A stretch of DNA of 64,000 bases, taken from NCBI RefSeq assembly GCF_001027285.1, contig NZ_CP011509.1, positions 670,501 through 734,500 of the forward strand, given 5' to 3'. Positions 17,982 to 27,341 of the stretch are shown piece after piece. The position numbers and the translations under genes are program-made. Each line of letters opens with the position of its first letter. Position 1 is the first letter of the stretch. Source of the DNA: Archangium gephyra (GTDB lineage Bacteria; Myxococcota; Myxococcia; Myxococcales; Myxococcaceae). The notes under the pieces were generated by a model. It had not been told where the DNA came from, searched no databases, and worked only from the letters and a program-made list of their open reading frames with translations.

Positions 17982-20900
17982 ATGCACGGCCTGGCTGCCT
18001 GTCGCGTGTCCATGAGTCCCTGGCGAATCCCCCTGGTGCTGGTGCTCTCGCTGCTGTCCCAGGTCTTTTCTGGCTGCGGCAGTTCCCCCACTGTCGATGA
18101 GCCCTCGCCCTTTACTGTGTCCGGGCAATCCCTGGCAGGTACCACGTGCGTGACGCTCCAGCGGGGGAGCGCGGGTACAGTCGCTGACACCCACATCTCC
18201 AGCCAGCAGCCCGCGCATACTGCGGGCTCCGAGCCCGTCGCTCATGTGGGAGACGCCGGCCGCTACACCCGCCAGGCCCTGCTCCACTTCGACACCTCCT
18301 CCATTCCTCCCCACGCCACCCTGACCTCCGCCACCCTCTCCCTCTGGCGACAGGGCTCCTCTCACCCCTCCCCCCTCACTGCCCACGCCATTACCTCGCC
18401 CTGGCAGGAGCAGTCCGTTTCCTGGCAAGACTTCTCCTCGTCCTTCGCTCCCCAGGTAGCCGCCACCTTCCAGGCCAGCAGGACGCCGGGCGCGCTTTCC
18501 ACCTCACTGAGGGAGCTCGTGTCCATCTGGGTGCGCAACCCCACCCTCAACCATGGCCTGCTGCTCCAGCAGTCCGAGGGCCACTCGCTGCTGGCCACCT
18601 CCGAGTCCCCCAACACCTCGCACCGGCCTGCCCTCCAGGTCTGCTTCTTCCTGCCCGACTCCTCTCCGGCCACCTCCTCCGCTCCGAGCCTCCTGCTGCG
18701 CGTGCTGGATGATTCCGGGCAGCCCCTTTCCGGTGCCGCTGTCTCTTCTTCCTCGTCCCAACTGCCCACCGATGGCGCGGGCTACGCCGTGCTCGACAAT
18801 CTGCCCTCTGGCTTCTTCTCCGCACGCGTCGAGGCCGTTGGTTTCGCTCCCGCCGTCGTCTCCTTGCACCTGCCTCCCGGCGCTCGCGCCTCCCATGAGG
18901 TTCGCCTGTTGCCGCTGGGACAGCCCCAGCCCTTCGCCGTCTCGGCGGGGGCCACCCTGGAGCACGGCACCCTGCGTGTCTCCATCCCTCCCCACGCCGT
19001 CGTCGATAGCGACGGACGGCCTGTCTCCGGCACCGTCCAGGCCACCCTCGTTCCCCTGGACCCCACCACCGTGCCCACCTCGTCTCTCCCTGGCCCCCTG
19101 GAGGGGCTCGTTTCCGAGGGGGCCTCCGAGCCCGTTCCCCTGGAGTCCTTCGGCATGGCCGAGGTCTCCCTCTGGCAGGACGGCAGGCCGCTGCAACTGG
19201 CCCCAGGCGCCAAGGCCACCCTGGAGCTGTTGCTGCCTTCATCCGCCTCGTCTCGGCTGAGCCCCGGTGATGCGATCCCCGCCTGGTGGCTGGACACCGC
19301 GCGTGGCCTGTGGGTGCGCGAGGGCACGGGCACCGTCCAGCACTCCTCCCTCCACCCCGGCCGTCTCTCCTGGGTGGTCGAGGTGAGCCACTTCACCTGG
19401 TGGAACTGCGACGCCCCCCTGTCCGACAGGAGTTGCGTCGACGTCCTCGTCCGCTACCCCAGTGGCCTGCCCGCCCCTGGCGCCCAGGTGGGTGCCACCG
19501 GTATCAGCTATACGGGCTCCAGCCGCACCGTGTACACGGGCGCTGACGGTCGCGCCTGCGTCGAGATCAAACGCGGTGCCACCGCCCGTGTCTTCGCCGG
19601 GCTGTCTGGTGAGACTCTCGGCGAGGCTACCGTGACAGGCTCGGCCGAGCCCACCGCCTGTGGTGGCGGTGCCTGCACACCCGTGTCACTCACCATCACC
19701 CCGCCCGTCTGCATTCCGGGGAGTACCCAGACGTGTACCTATTCGGGGCCCGCGAGCACCAAGGACGTCGGCCTGTGCCGCGCCGCCCACCGCTACTGCA
19801 ACACCGCCGGTACCGCCTGGGGCGCGTGTGAGGGAGAGGTGCTGTCGGCCTCCGAGACCTGCTCCAACACCTTCGATGAGGACTGTGATGGTGCGACCAA
19901 CGAGGGATGCCGTTGCGGCTCGTCTTGTTACTCAGGCCCGCCGGGCACCAGCGGCGTTGGGGTCTGCCGCGCTGGCACCATTTACTGCAAATTCGGTGTG
20001 GACCCCTACTGCGCGGGGCAGACACTGCCCTCAACCGAGACCTGCACGACATCCGTAGAAGACGATGACTGCGACGGCTCCCTCACCTGCACCAATCCGC
20101 TCACGCAGGCTTGGCGCTATGGTAACGTCTCGTGCCAGTACTCTCCTCAACTCCTCATGAGTTCGGACGGCAACCTCATCGTTTCGGGCTTGTTCCTTGG
20201 GACGCTGGAGTTCGGCGGTGGCGTCGTCCTGACGGGTTCCACCTCGGGCTATGCGGCTTTCCTCGCGAAGTTCGATGCGAGCACCGGCGGGGCACTCTGG
20301 GCCACCATGCTCGCGTCCACGCAATGGGCCCAGGTTCACCATATTCAGAAGGACGCCAGCGGCAACCTCATTGTCCTGGGCCAGTTCCAAGGCAACCTCA
20401 CGGTGGGTGGCACCACGCTGTCCAATCCAGAGGGCACTGATGGGTTCGTGGTGAAGCTAGATGAGGCCTCTGGGGCTGTGCTGTGGCTCTCCCACCTCAA
20501 CAGCAATGGTTCCACCTACATATACACGCCGGTGGTGGACCCGAGCGGTAACTTCATTGTCTCGGGCGAGTTCTACGACAACCTCACGGTGGGTGGCACC
20601 ACGCTGTCCAATCCACGGGGCACCGATGGGTTCGTGGTGAAACTGGATGGGGCCACGGGGGGGCTCCTATGGCTCTCACACCTCGACAGCGCGGATGTGA
20701 GCCACGCATCCACGCCAGTGGTGGACGCGAGCGGCAACCTCATTGTCTCGGGCCGGTTCGAAGGCAACCTCACGGTGGGTGGCATCACATTGTCTAGCCC
20801 AACCGGCTACGATGGATTCGTGGTGAAACTGGATGGGGGCTCGGGGGCTCGCCTGTGGCTCGTACATCTCGACAGCACGCGTTCCACCTACTCAGCCCCG

Positions 20901-21776
20901 CTGGTGGTGGAGGCGAGCGGCAACCTCATTGTCTCGGATAACTTCGACGGCAACTTCACGGTAGGCGGCACCACGCTGTCCAATTCAGGGGGCACTGATG
21001 GGGTTGTGGTGAAGCTGGATGGGGCCTCGGGGGCTGTCCTGTGGCTCGTACACTTCGACAGCAGGTACACCTACGTATCCAGGCCGGTGGTGGATGCGAG
21101 CGGCAACCTCATTGTCCTGGGCCAGTTCCAAGGCAACCTCACGGTGGGTGGCACCACGCTGTCCAATCCAGAGGGCATTGATGGGTTCGTGGTGAAGCTG
21201 GATGGGGCTTCGGGGGCTGTCCTGTGGCTCGCACACCTCGACAGCACGAATTTGAGTTACGTATCCACGCCGGTGGTGGACGTGAGCGGCAACCTCATTG
21301 TCTCAAGCCAGTTCCAAGGCAACCTCACGGTGGGTGGCACCACGCTGTTCAATCCAGGGGGCACCGATGGGTTCGTGGTGAAGCTGGATGGGACTTCTGG
21401 GGCCCGCCTGTGGCTCGCACACCTCGACGGCACGAATTACACCTACGCATCCACGCCCGTGATGAATGCGAGCGGCAACCTCATTGTCTCGGGCTACTTC
21501 GACGGCAATCTGAGAGTGGGCGGAGTCATCCTCTCCAATTCAGGCAGCCGCGATGGGTTCGTGGCGAACTTGCAGGCAAGCTCTGGTGCGATTTCCTGGG
21601 TCCGGCATTTCGAAAGCACCTCCGGGGTCAGCCTCAGTCCAACACTCGTGGTGAATCCAGAGAACATCTTCATCGCGGGCTCCTTCGACGGCATTCTCAA
21701 CACAGGGGGGGCGGCACCGCTGACGAGCGCGGGGTGTTACGACATGTTCCTCTCCAGAATCGCCTCCACGCCTTGA
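17982..21776 (+). CDS. Very large mosaic lipoprotein: DNRLRE, carboxypeptidase-like, MopE-like and repeat propeller
   Basis: A 1264-residue lipoprotein (signal ending VFSGC). Reading on: residues about 60-210 match the DNRLRE pattern (DTHISSQQ, LLHFDTSSIP, TLTSATLSLW); about 230-310 a carboxypeptidase-regulatory-like domain; about 315-480 a beta domain resembling those linked to FAM171/ZU5 proteins; about 490-570 another Ig-like unit; about 575-690 two Cys-rich MopE-like segments (ETCSNTFDEDCDGATNEGC), known in myxobacteria and metal-binding in methanotrophs. Residues 700-1260 hold eight units of about 62 residues (GNLIVSGQFQGNLTVGG, DGFVVKLDGASG), a propeller. GGAGG lies four bases before the ATG at 17982; ATG 18012 is an alternative start. 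Probably a surface protein. Confidence 0.85.
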   Translation: MHGLAACRVSMSPWRIPLVLVLSLLSQVFSGCGSSPTVDEPSPFTVSGQSLAGTTCVTLQRGSAGTVADTHISSQQPAHTAGSEPVAHVGDAGRYTRQALLHFDTSSIPPHATLTSATLSLWRQGSSHPSPLTAHAITSPWQEQSVSWQDFSSSFAPQVAATFQASRTPGALSTSLRELVSIWVRNPTLNHGLLLQQSEGHSLLATSESPNTSHRPALQVCFFLPDSSPATSSAPSLLLRVLDDSGQPLSGAAVSSSSSQLPTDGAGYAVLDNLPSGFFSARVEAVGFAPAVVSLHLPPGARASHEVRLLPLGQPQPFAVSAGATLEHGTLRVSIPPHAVVDSDGRPVSGTVQATLVPLDPTTVPTSSLPGPLEGLVSEGASEPVPLESFGMAEVSLWQDGRPLQLAPGAKATLELLLPSSASSRLSPGDAIPAWWLDTARGLWVREGTGTVQHSSLHPGRLSWVVEVSHFTWWNCDAPLSDRSCVDVLVRYPSGLPAPGAQVGATGISYTGSSRTVYTGADGRACVEIKRGATARVFAGLSGETLGEATVTGSAEPTACGGGACTPVSLTITPPVCIPGSTQTCTYSGPASTKDVGLCRAAHRYCNTAGTAWGACEGEVLSASETCSNTFDEDCDGATNEGCRCGSSCYSGPPGTSGVGVCRAGTIYCKFGVDPYCAGQTLPSTETCTTSVEDDDCDGSLTCTNPLTQAWRYGNVSCQYSPQLLMSSDGNLIVSGLFLGTLEFGGGVVLTGSTSGYAAFLAKFDASTGGALWATMLASTQWAQVHHIQKDASGNLIVLGQFQGNLTVGGTTLSNPEGTDGFVVKLDEASGAVLWLSHLNSNGSTYIYTPVVDPSGNFIVSGEFYDNLTVGGTTLSNPRGTDGFVVKLDGATGGLLWLSHLDSADVSHASTPVVDASGNLIVSGRFEGNLTVGGITLSSPTGYDGFVVKLDGGSGARLWLVHLDSTRSTYSAPLVVEASGNLIVSDNFDGNFTVGGTTLSNSGGTDGVVVKLDGASGAVLWLVHFDSRYTYVSRPVVDASGNLIVLGQFQGNLTVGGTTLSNPEGIDGFVVKLDGASGAVLWLAHLDSTNLSYVSTPVVDVSGNLIVSSQFQGNLTVGGTTLFNPGGTDGFVVKLDGTSGARLWLAHLDGTNYTYASTPVMNASGNLIVSGYFDGNLRVGGVILSNSGSRDGFVANLQASSGAISWVRHFESTSGVSLSPTLVVNPENIFIAGSFDGILNTGGAAPLTSAGCYDMFLSRIASTP
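20199..21570 (+). repeat. 186-bp tandem propeller repeats
   Basis: The block GGCAACCTCACGGTGGG or close variants starts at 20391, 20577, 20763, 20949, 21132, 21318 and 21504, a spacing of 186 bases except for one of 183. Copies at 20391 and 21132 are nearly identical over their first 60 bases although they lie four units apart, which suggests exchange between non-adjacent units. Confidence 0.85.
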
Positions 21777-21808
21777 TACGCAGTGCCCCGACTCGCACCG
21801 TGGCCGGG

Positions 21809-21826
21809 GGCTTCTTCTCCGAAGCC
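21809..21826 (+). terminator. Possible terminator hairpin
   Basis: GGCTTC (21809-21814) and GAAGCC (21821-21826) form a 6-bp stem with a 6-nt loop, followed by ACCTTTGCC, 33 bases after the end of the large lipoprotein gene and before a convergent gene. The stem is short. Confidence 0.3.
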
Positions 21827-21866
21827 ACCTTTGCCGTCTTCCGGGAAGAGTACGGTGCCTCCTTTG

Positions 21867-22193
21867 CTACCAGACCCAGCGTTTCCCGTCCCAGTGCAGC
21901 TCGCGCCAGCCCGCGAGCTTCGCGGCAGTGCGGACCTTGTCCGCATGGTGGACCAGTCCCCACGCGACCCGCGCTTGCCGTGTCGTTCCACACTTGAACT
22001 TCAAGAGGCGGTGCTGCCCGCGGGCTTCCTCGCGGTCGGCGTCCCAGATGGCTTGGTTGTTCCAGCCGCTTCCCCGGTAATCCACAGGAAGCCGAGCGCA
22101 CCATTCGAACACGTCCGTTGCACGGACCAGGAGGTCGTCCGCTGAGAGTTCCTTGATTCCTCTGAAGAGGAGCTCTGCCGTTATGAGGTTCAT
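21867..22193 (-). CDS. Small hypothetical protein
   Basis: A 108-residue soluble protein with no recognised domain. It is rich in Trp (FEWCARLP, GWNNQAIWDADREEARGQ, GWRELHWDGKRWVW) and looks like a compact helical fold. The ATG at 22193 is chosen over a TTG six bases upstream; neither has a strong ribosome site. Base composition is slightly less GC-rich than its neighbours. It stands alone between a convergent lipoprotein gene and a divergent zinc-ribbon gene. I infer a real gene from its protein-like composition compared with the other frames, but confidence is limited. Confidence 0.55.
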   Translation of the reverse strand: MNLITAELLFRGIKELSADDLLVRATDVFEWCARLPVDYRGSGWNNQAIWDADREEARGQHRLLKFKCGTTRQARVAWGLVHHADKVRTAAKLAGWRELHWDGKRWVW

Positions 22194-22293
22194 GCGCAAA
22201 CGAAACGCTGGATGAGAGGACCCTGTCCAGTATGGCGCGGTGCCTCAGCTCGAGTCCGTGGCTCCTCGTTCGCGGGACCGCTACTGTCGCGCC

Positions 22294-23142
22294 ATGTCCA
22301 AGGAGCCCTCCAGCCCTCCTCTTTCCGCCGAACAGCAGGCCCGTGCCGACTGGGAAGACGGGTCCGCCCGGTTCCTCACCATCGGATTGATGAGGCCCTG
22401 GCAGCCCATGCTGCACAGGGATTCCGGGCTCTATCTCGGCTCCATGGGGTGTATGGTCACCCGGGAGACCAACGCTTTCGTCAGGCAGTACAACGCTCGG
22501 ATCCGGGCCCTGCGCGAGGAGCTCGGTCTGCCGTCCTGGGCGCCGGGAAGCCGGTTGCCCGAGCGTCGCCGCCTGCTGGCGTTGTTGTCGGATGCCCAGC
22601 CCGTGACGACCGGGGAGCAGCTCGAGGCGCTGGGTCTGCGCTCCCTGGGCTACTCGCTCCGGGATTCCGACCTGGTTCCCGTCGTGGTGTCCCGGCGATG
22701 GGAAGACCTGGGATTGTTGCTGCTGGGCAGTGACGTCTCCGCGATGAAGGGGTGCATCGACGTCCTCGACCTGCGCGAGGAGACCTGGATGGTCTCGGAG
22801 GAGTTCGACCGGAGGGAGGACGGATTGATGCCGTGGGACTCCCTTCCCCGGGACGCCAAGGACGCCGTCCGAGCCCGCCATGCAGCCGCGAAGGCCGCGG
22901 ACGCCGAGGTGCAGGCACGTCACCGCGCCGAGCTCGAGGCCCGCAACCGCCGGGCGGAGCTCAACCGGCAGCGGTGTCCCGAGCTCGTCGAGGAGATGAA
23001 GGTGCGGGACTTCGCCTGCCCGCACTGCCAGGTGCTCACGCGCGGCTTCCGCTTCCTGCCCCGGAGCGAGAGCTTCGTGTGTCCGAGCTGCTCCCGCTCC
23101 TTCAATGCGCTGGCGTTCGCCTCTCCCGCGAAGGACCGTTGA
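22294..23142 (+). CDS. Hypothetical protein with C-terminal zinc ribbon
   Basis: A 282-residue soluble protein. Residues 20-190 have no family I recognise. Residues 190-235 are a charged helix (AAAKAADAEVQARHRAELEA). The C-terminus has a zinc ribbon with two knuckles (CPHC and CPSC, 27 residues apart). The start is set at ATG 22294 because the longer frame adds an Arg-rich stretch of poor quality. A ribbon at the end of such a protein often mediates nucleic-acid or protein contacts; no function is assigned. Confidence 0.75.
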   Translation: MSKEPSSPPLSAEQQARADWEDGSARFLTIGLMRPWQPMLHRDSGLYLGSMGCMVTRETNAFVRQYNARIRALREELGLPSWAPGSRLPERRRLLALLSDAQPVTTGEQLEALGLRSLGYSLRDSDLVPVVVSRRWEDLGLLLLGSDVSAMKGCIDVLDLREETWMVSEEFDRREDGLMPWDSLPRDAKDAVRARHAAAKAADAEVQARHRAELEARNRRAELNRQRCPELVEEMKVRDFACPHCQVLTRGFRFLPRSESFVCPSCSRSFNALAFASPAKDR

Positions 23143-23251
23143 GGCGTCATCCGGACTCGCGGAAGGGCCGCGTGCGACTCCGCGTGCTCCGGCAACCGGG
23201 TAGACGCGTGCTCCTCTAGGATGGGGGGCCTCTTTTCCCCGAGGTCCTCCG

Positions 23252-24640
23252 ATGCGCCACCTGCTTCCCGTGCTCGCCCTCCTGCTCCTCGCCGCCTGCC
23301 CCCGGGCCCCCGAGGAGCTCACTCCGCCGCCCGTGGACCCGCCCGTGCCCGAGCAGCCCTCGGGGCTCCAGGGCTCGCTCACCGTCCACCTGCGTGACTG
23401 GAACCTCGTGCCGAAAGAGTTCCTCCAGAGCGCGTACGTCCTCCTCGGAGATGGCAGCCGGTTCAGGCAGGCCGTCGATGACAACGGGGACGTGCACTTC
23501 CAGGATGCCGCCATCGTGGGCTCTCAAGACGTCACCGTGGTGCTGACGATGAAGAGCGAGACGCCGACGGTGCTCGTGGGCTCCTTCCTCGCCATCGGCC
23601 AACCGGAGGTCTGGCTGCCCGTCGTGGACTCGCTGGAGACGACCGAGCCTCCCCCCGACCCGGGCCCGAAGCTGGCCACCGTCTCCGGCAAGGTGACGGG
23701 CATGAGCGGCGCCGCGGAGCACTTCGTCTACGTCATCGCGGCCGGCCAGGGTCTCTCCGGCGGAGGCCCCGTTGCCTCGGACGGCTCCTTCCGCTTCAAC
23801 GTCCTGGGTGCCGAGCCCGGCCAGGTGGACCTCATCGCCTGGGAGGAGAAGTTCGACCCGGAGTACGGGACCTACGGTGACGTCCTCGTGCGTGCGGGCC
23901 GTGTCCGCGGCATCGCGCTCGCCCGGGACCAGGTGCTCGGCGGACTGGAGCTCGCGCTCGACCACGCGGCGGATCAGTCGCTGGGGGTGACGGTGAAGGG
24001 CGCGGAGCACTACGGCTCCCCGGCCACCGTCACGCTTCGGTTCCACGAGGACACGCTGGGCTTCTTCACCTCGTACGCCAAGGGCACCTCTCCGCTCTCC
24101 GTCCCCACCCTCGCGATGACCCCGCCCTTCGACACGACCCGGCGCTTGCTCTCCACCTCCCTGGGCCGTTCCGAGGTCCTGCCCGCCGGGTACGCCTATG
24201 CGTTGAATCCCATCGACAACGGGCCGGCCGCGACCCTCACGCTTCTGTCCCCGATGACGTCCTCCTCCCCGGCGCTGGGGGCCTGTGCCTCCCCGCCCAC
24301 CACCCCGCTCGCGGGCCTGGGCCTCCGGTGGAGCGTCGATGCCGCCGCGAACGTGGGGCAGCTCGACTTCCTCCTCCAGGAGCCCGCTGGCCCGGGAGCG
24401 GGTTTCTCCTGGCGCGTGCTGGCTCCCTCCTCCCGCACCTCCTTCACGCCCTTCCCCCTCCCCAGCGAGGTGTCGCCCCTCTCCACGTTCCCGCCGGGGC
24501 TCTATTCCCTCAAGCTCCAGTCCTCCTTCCGCGGGGACGTCGAGGGGTATGCGAGCGCCTTCGCCCAGCACGTCAGCAAGCCCTCCTACCTCGTCGAGTC
24601 GCGGAGGACCGAGTTGACGGGGTGCTTCACGCTCCAGTGA
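23252..24640 (+). CDS. Hypothetical lipoprotein with carboxypeptidase-regulatory-like domains
   Basis: A 462-residue lipoprotein (MRHLLPVLALLLLAAC) with a Pro-rich linker after the anchor (PPPVDPPVPEQP). The rest is beta-rich. Residues 150-235 look like a carboxypeptidase-regulatory or transthyretin-like unit (VSGKVTGMSGAAEHFVYV, SDGSFRFNVLGAEPGQ), found in surface proteins. Function is unknown. It overlaps the last 14 bases of the convergent WYL regulator gene. Confidence 0.8.
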   Translation: MRHLLPVLALLLLAACPRAPEELTPPPVDPPVPEQPSGLQGSLTVHLRDWNLVPKEFLQSAYVLLGDGSRFRQAVDDNGDVHFQDAAIVGSQDVTVVLTMKSETPTVLVGSFLAIGQPEVWLPVVDSLETTEPPPDPGPKLATVSGKVTGMSGAAEHFVYVIAAGQGLSGGGPVASDGSFRFNVLGAEPGQVDLIAWEEKFDPEYGTYGDVLVRAGRVRGIALARDQVLGGLELALDHAADQSLGVTVKGAEHYGSPATVTLRFHEDTLGFFTSYAKGTSPLSVPTLAMTPPFDTTRRLLSTSLGRSEVLPAGYAYALNPIDNGPAATLTLLSPMTSSSPALGACASPPTTPLAGLGLRWSVDAAANVGQLDFLLQEPAGPGAGFSWRVLAPSSRTSFTPFPLPSEVSPLSTFPPGLYSLKLQSSFRGDVEGYASAFAQHVSKPSYLVESRRTELTGCFTLQ

Positions 24641-25592
24641 CCGCTCGCGTGGCCTGCTGAAGCAATCGCCGGGCGCGGGCCGCGAGCTCCTCGCGCAATG
24701 CGTCCGGCCGGTGGATTTCGAAGGAGAAGGGCAGCCGTGCCAGCTCCCGCGCGAACCAGCCCAGGTCATCGGTCTGGCCGCGCAGCAGCACGCCTCCGGC
24801 CACCTCCTCGAGCACGCCGAACGCGGGAAACACCTGGCGCCGCGCGGCCGCGAGGTCGGTCTCGAGCAGCACCTCGACGGTGAACTCCCGAGGCAGCGTC
24901 GCGACCGAGAGCGTCAGGTGGGCGAGCGCGTCGAACCCCTCGGGGCGGGAGAAGCTCACGTCCAGCGGCTGCACGGATTGCACGCGGTCCAACCGGAACG
25001 AGCGCAGTCCGTCGCGCAGGTGGCACCTGCCCACGACGTACCAACGCCCGCCGCGCCAGGCGAGGCCGTAGGGATCGAAGTCGCGCTCGGAGTCCTCTCG
25101 TTCCGCCGCGCGATAGCGCAGCTGCACGCGCCGCTGGCCCTGGGACGCGGTGCTCAGCGCGGCCAGTGCGGCGTTGTCACGGGGCGCGGTGGAGCGGGAG
25201 AGCTCGAGCGTCACCGTCTCGTCGATCGCGCGCACGCGCCGCTTCACGGTGGCGGGCATCACCCGCTCGAGCTTGGCCTGGGCACTGGCCACCGCGGGGG
25301 CCGCTTCCGCCAGCCCCAGCCCGCGCGCCGCGAGCAGGCCGACCGACAAGGCCAGGGCCTCGTCGTCGGTGAACATCAGCGGGGGCAGCTTGAAGCCGGC
25401 CACCAGCATGTACGCACCATCGCGTCCGCGCTCGGCGGTGATGGGGATGCCCAGCTCCTCCAGCAGGGCGATGTAGCGGCGCACCGTCCGGCGATCGACC
25501 TCGAGCCGCTGGGCCAGTTGCGAGCCGCTCATCCGGCCGTGCGTCTGCAACAGCTCGAGCACGGTGAGCACGCGCGTCGTGGGGCGGGACAT
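24627..25592 (-). CDS. YafY-type transcriptional regulator, HTH and WYL domains
   Basis: A 321-residue regulator. Residues 5-60 form a winged helix-turn-helix (HTH_11: GRMSGSQLAQRLEVDRRTVRRYIALLEELGIPI). Residues about 145-215 form the WYL domain (VQLRYRA, DPYGLAWRGGRWYVVGRC), with the WCX extension after it (FTVEVLLETD). WYL regulators sense ligands, including nucleic-acid-related ones. It is divergent from a LysE-type exporter with 97 bases between the starts, the usual layout for a regulator controlling its neighbour and itself. Confidence 0.92.
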   Translation of the reverse strand: MSRPTTRVLTVLELLQTHGRMSGSQLAQRLEVDRRTVRRYIALLEELGIPITAERGRDGAYMLVAGFKLPPLMFTDDEALALSVGLLAARGLGLAEAAPAVASAQAKLERVMPATVKRRVRAIDETVTLELSRSTAPRDNAALAALSTASQGQRRVQLRYRAAEREDSERDFDPYGLAWRGGRWYVVGRCHLRDGLRSFRLDRVQSVQPLDVSFSRPEGFDALAHLTLSVATLPREFTVEVLLETDLAAARRQVFPAFGVLEEVAGGVLLRGQTDDLGWFARELARLPFSFEIHRPDALREELAARARRLLQQATRAVTGA

Positions 25593-25689
25593 GGGGAGCA
25601 GCCTGTTTCGAATGAGGGCCGGTTCCGCCCTATATTCCTTCTAGGGAGGAGCGGTTCTCCAGTCCTTTCGCCTCACGGGAGTCTTCGTC

Positions 25690-26325
25690 ATGGAGCAGAC
25701 CGCACATCTCTGGCTCTTCTTCGTCCTGGTGTTCGGAGTCGTCGTCCTCCCGGGGCTCGACATGGCCTTTGTGCTCGCCAGCTCGCTGACGGGCGGGCGC
25801 AAAGCGGGCCTGTCCGCCGTGGCCGGAATCATCGCGGGTGGTGCCTGTCACGTGGCGGCCGGTGCGACGGGGGTCGCCGTCCTGCTGAAGGTCGTCCCGT
25901 CCGCGTTCAACGTGATGCTGTGGATGGGCGCCCTGTATGTGGCGTGGATGGGCATTTCGATCTTCAGGAGCGGAGCGGCGTTCTCGGCGGCTCCCCTCGG
26001 GGAGAAGCAGCCGCCCACGGCCACGTTTCGCCGGGGAGTCCTCACCTGTCTGCTCAACCCGAAGGCCTATGTCTTCATGCTGGCCGTGTTCCCGCAGTTC
26101 GTGCGGCCGGAGTATGGACCCCTGTGGATCCAGGCACTGGTGCTCGGCGCCATCATCGCGGTGACCCAGGGCGCGGTGTATGGCGCCATCGCGCTGGCCG
26201 CTGACCGGGCGCGCGGCTGGCTCGAGTCGAATCCCGCCGCCAACGTCGCGGCCGCGCGGGTCGTCGGCGGGCTCATGACGCTCGCCGCGGTGGTGACGGT
26301 CTTCGAGGGGTGGCGGAGCGTTTGA
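25690..26325 (+). CDS. LysE/RhtB-family amino-acid or metabolite exporter
   Basis: A 211-residue inner-membrane protein with six predicted membrane segments. Family marks are PGLDMAFVLASSLTGGR near the start (the LysE PGP/PGLD motif with GRKAG), and LNPKAYVFMLAVFPQFV in the middle. LysE/RhtB proteins export amino acids or related small molecules by proton exchange. GGGAG lies ahead of the ATG. Its divergent neighbour is a WYL regulator, which probably controls it. Substrate cannot be set from sequence. Confidence 0.9.
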   Translation: MEQTAHLWLFFVLVFGVVVLPGLDMAFVLASSLTGGRKAGLSAVAGIIAGGACHVAAGATGVAVLLKVVPSAFNVMLWMGALYVAWMGISIFRSGAAFSAAPLGEKQPPTATFRRGVLTCLLNPKAYVFMLAVFPQFVRPEYGPLWIQALVLGAIIAVTQGAVYGAIALAADRARGWLESNPAANVAAARVVGGLMTLAAVVTVFEGWRSV

Positions 26326-26344
26326 GGCGCGGTCCCGAGGGGGC

Positions 26345-27238
26345 TCAGTCCGGGAAGAACATCGGCTCGCGCGTGGCCACGAAGTCCGAGATGACCGACG
26401 TCACCTCCGGCGGCAGGTAGGTGAACTTCACGCCCAGCCCCGGCATCAGCTCGGGCGTCTTGTCGTTCACCTCTCGCGTCCAGCGCACCACTCCCGTCAC
26501 CGTCATGGAGCGCGTCCCTGGCAGCAGCACGTCCAGGTCCACCGTCGTCCCGCGCGGCACCGACTGCACCGTCGCCACGAAGATGCCGCCCTCGTGGATG
26601 TCCGTGGTGAAGCCCGTGAAGAAGTTCGAGTCGCTGCGCTGGTCGATCGCCGCCACCATCCTCGGCCGGGAGCGCGCCCCCTGCGGATGGGGGTCCAGCT
26701 GCGTCGTGTTCCCCTGCGCCTTCGCCGGGCGAGCCGCCCGCCCCTGCGTGGACTCGCGCTCCCGCTGCGCCCGCGCCGCCGCCTCGCGCTCCCGCTGCGC
26801 CCGCGCCGCCGCCTCCGCCGAGCGCTTCAGCCCCGCTTCCGCCTCGGCCAGCTCCTGCTGCGCCCGCGCGTTGAGCTGCTGCAGCGAGTTCAACGTCCGC
26901 TGCGCGTCCTCCGCCGCCCGGCGCCGGGCCTCCAGGGCCTCGTTGCGTGACGCCAGGGCCTGCTCCCGCGACTCCTCGGTGAGGCCGGTGTGCACCGACG
27001 CCGATTCGAGCCGCGTGCCCGCCGCGCGCACGTCCTCGTCTCCCGGGCGCTCGGCCGTCAGCCGCTCCACCTGCTGTCTCAGCTCCAGCAGCCGGCGCGA
27101 GAGGGTCTCGGCTTCCGCCGCGGCCCGGGTCAGCTGCTCCCCGAGCCGCGCCTCCTGGCTGGCCAGCTCGGACTCGGCGCGCGCGAGCTCGGTCTCACGC
27201 GAGGGCGGATGGGCGGGGGAGGGGGACGGCGCGTTCAT
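26345..27238 (-). CDS. Coiled-coil protein with C-terminal PilZ domain
   Basis: A 297-residue cytoplasmic protein. Residues 12-180 are an almost unbroken coiled coil rich in Glu, Ala and Arg, with an imperfect repeat (AAARAQRERE). Residues 195-290 are a PilZ domain of the TIGR02266 type common in Myxococcales (DIHEGGIFVAT, LLPGTRSMTVTGVVRW). The canonical c-di-GMP RxxxR motif is not clear, so binding is uncertain; several myxobacterial PilZ proteins act through protein contacts. The start at ATG 27238 removes a 54-residue low-complexity Gly/Pro extension. Confidence 0.85.
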   Translation of the reverse strand: MNAPSPSPAHPPSRETELARAESELASQEARLGEQLTRAAAEAETLSRRLLELRQQVERLTAERPGDEDVRAAGTRLESASVHTGLTEESREQALASRNEALEARRRAAEDAQRTLNSLQQLNARAQQELAEAEAGLKRSAEAAARAQREREAAARAQRERESTQGRAARPAKAQGNTTQLDPHPQGARSRPRMVAAIDQRSDSNFFTGFTTDIHEGGIFVATVQSVPRGTTVDLDVLLPGTRSMTVTGVVRWTREVNDKTPELMPGLGVKFTYLPPEVTSVISDFVATREPMFFPD

Positions 27239-27341
27239 CTCGGCCGTCCATTGTAGCGCCCCTCCCGGGGGCCGACGAGCCCACCGCGTCCCTCCTCCCG
27301 CCCGGGGCGTGTGGGCGCTCTCGTACCCGGGGCGCGGGGGC

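Noticed and set aside
21697-23514. Long minus-strand open frame of about 605 codons
   Set aside because: It is antisense to the better-supported genes at 21867 and 22294, its composition is low-complexity Arg/Gly/Pro/Ala, and it has no motif; typical shadow frame in GC-rich DNA.
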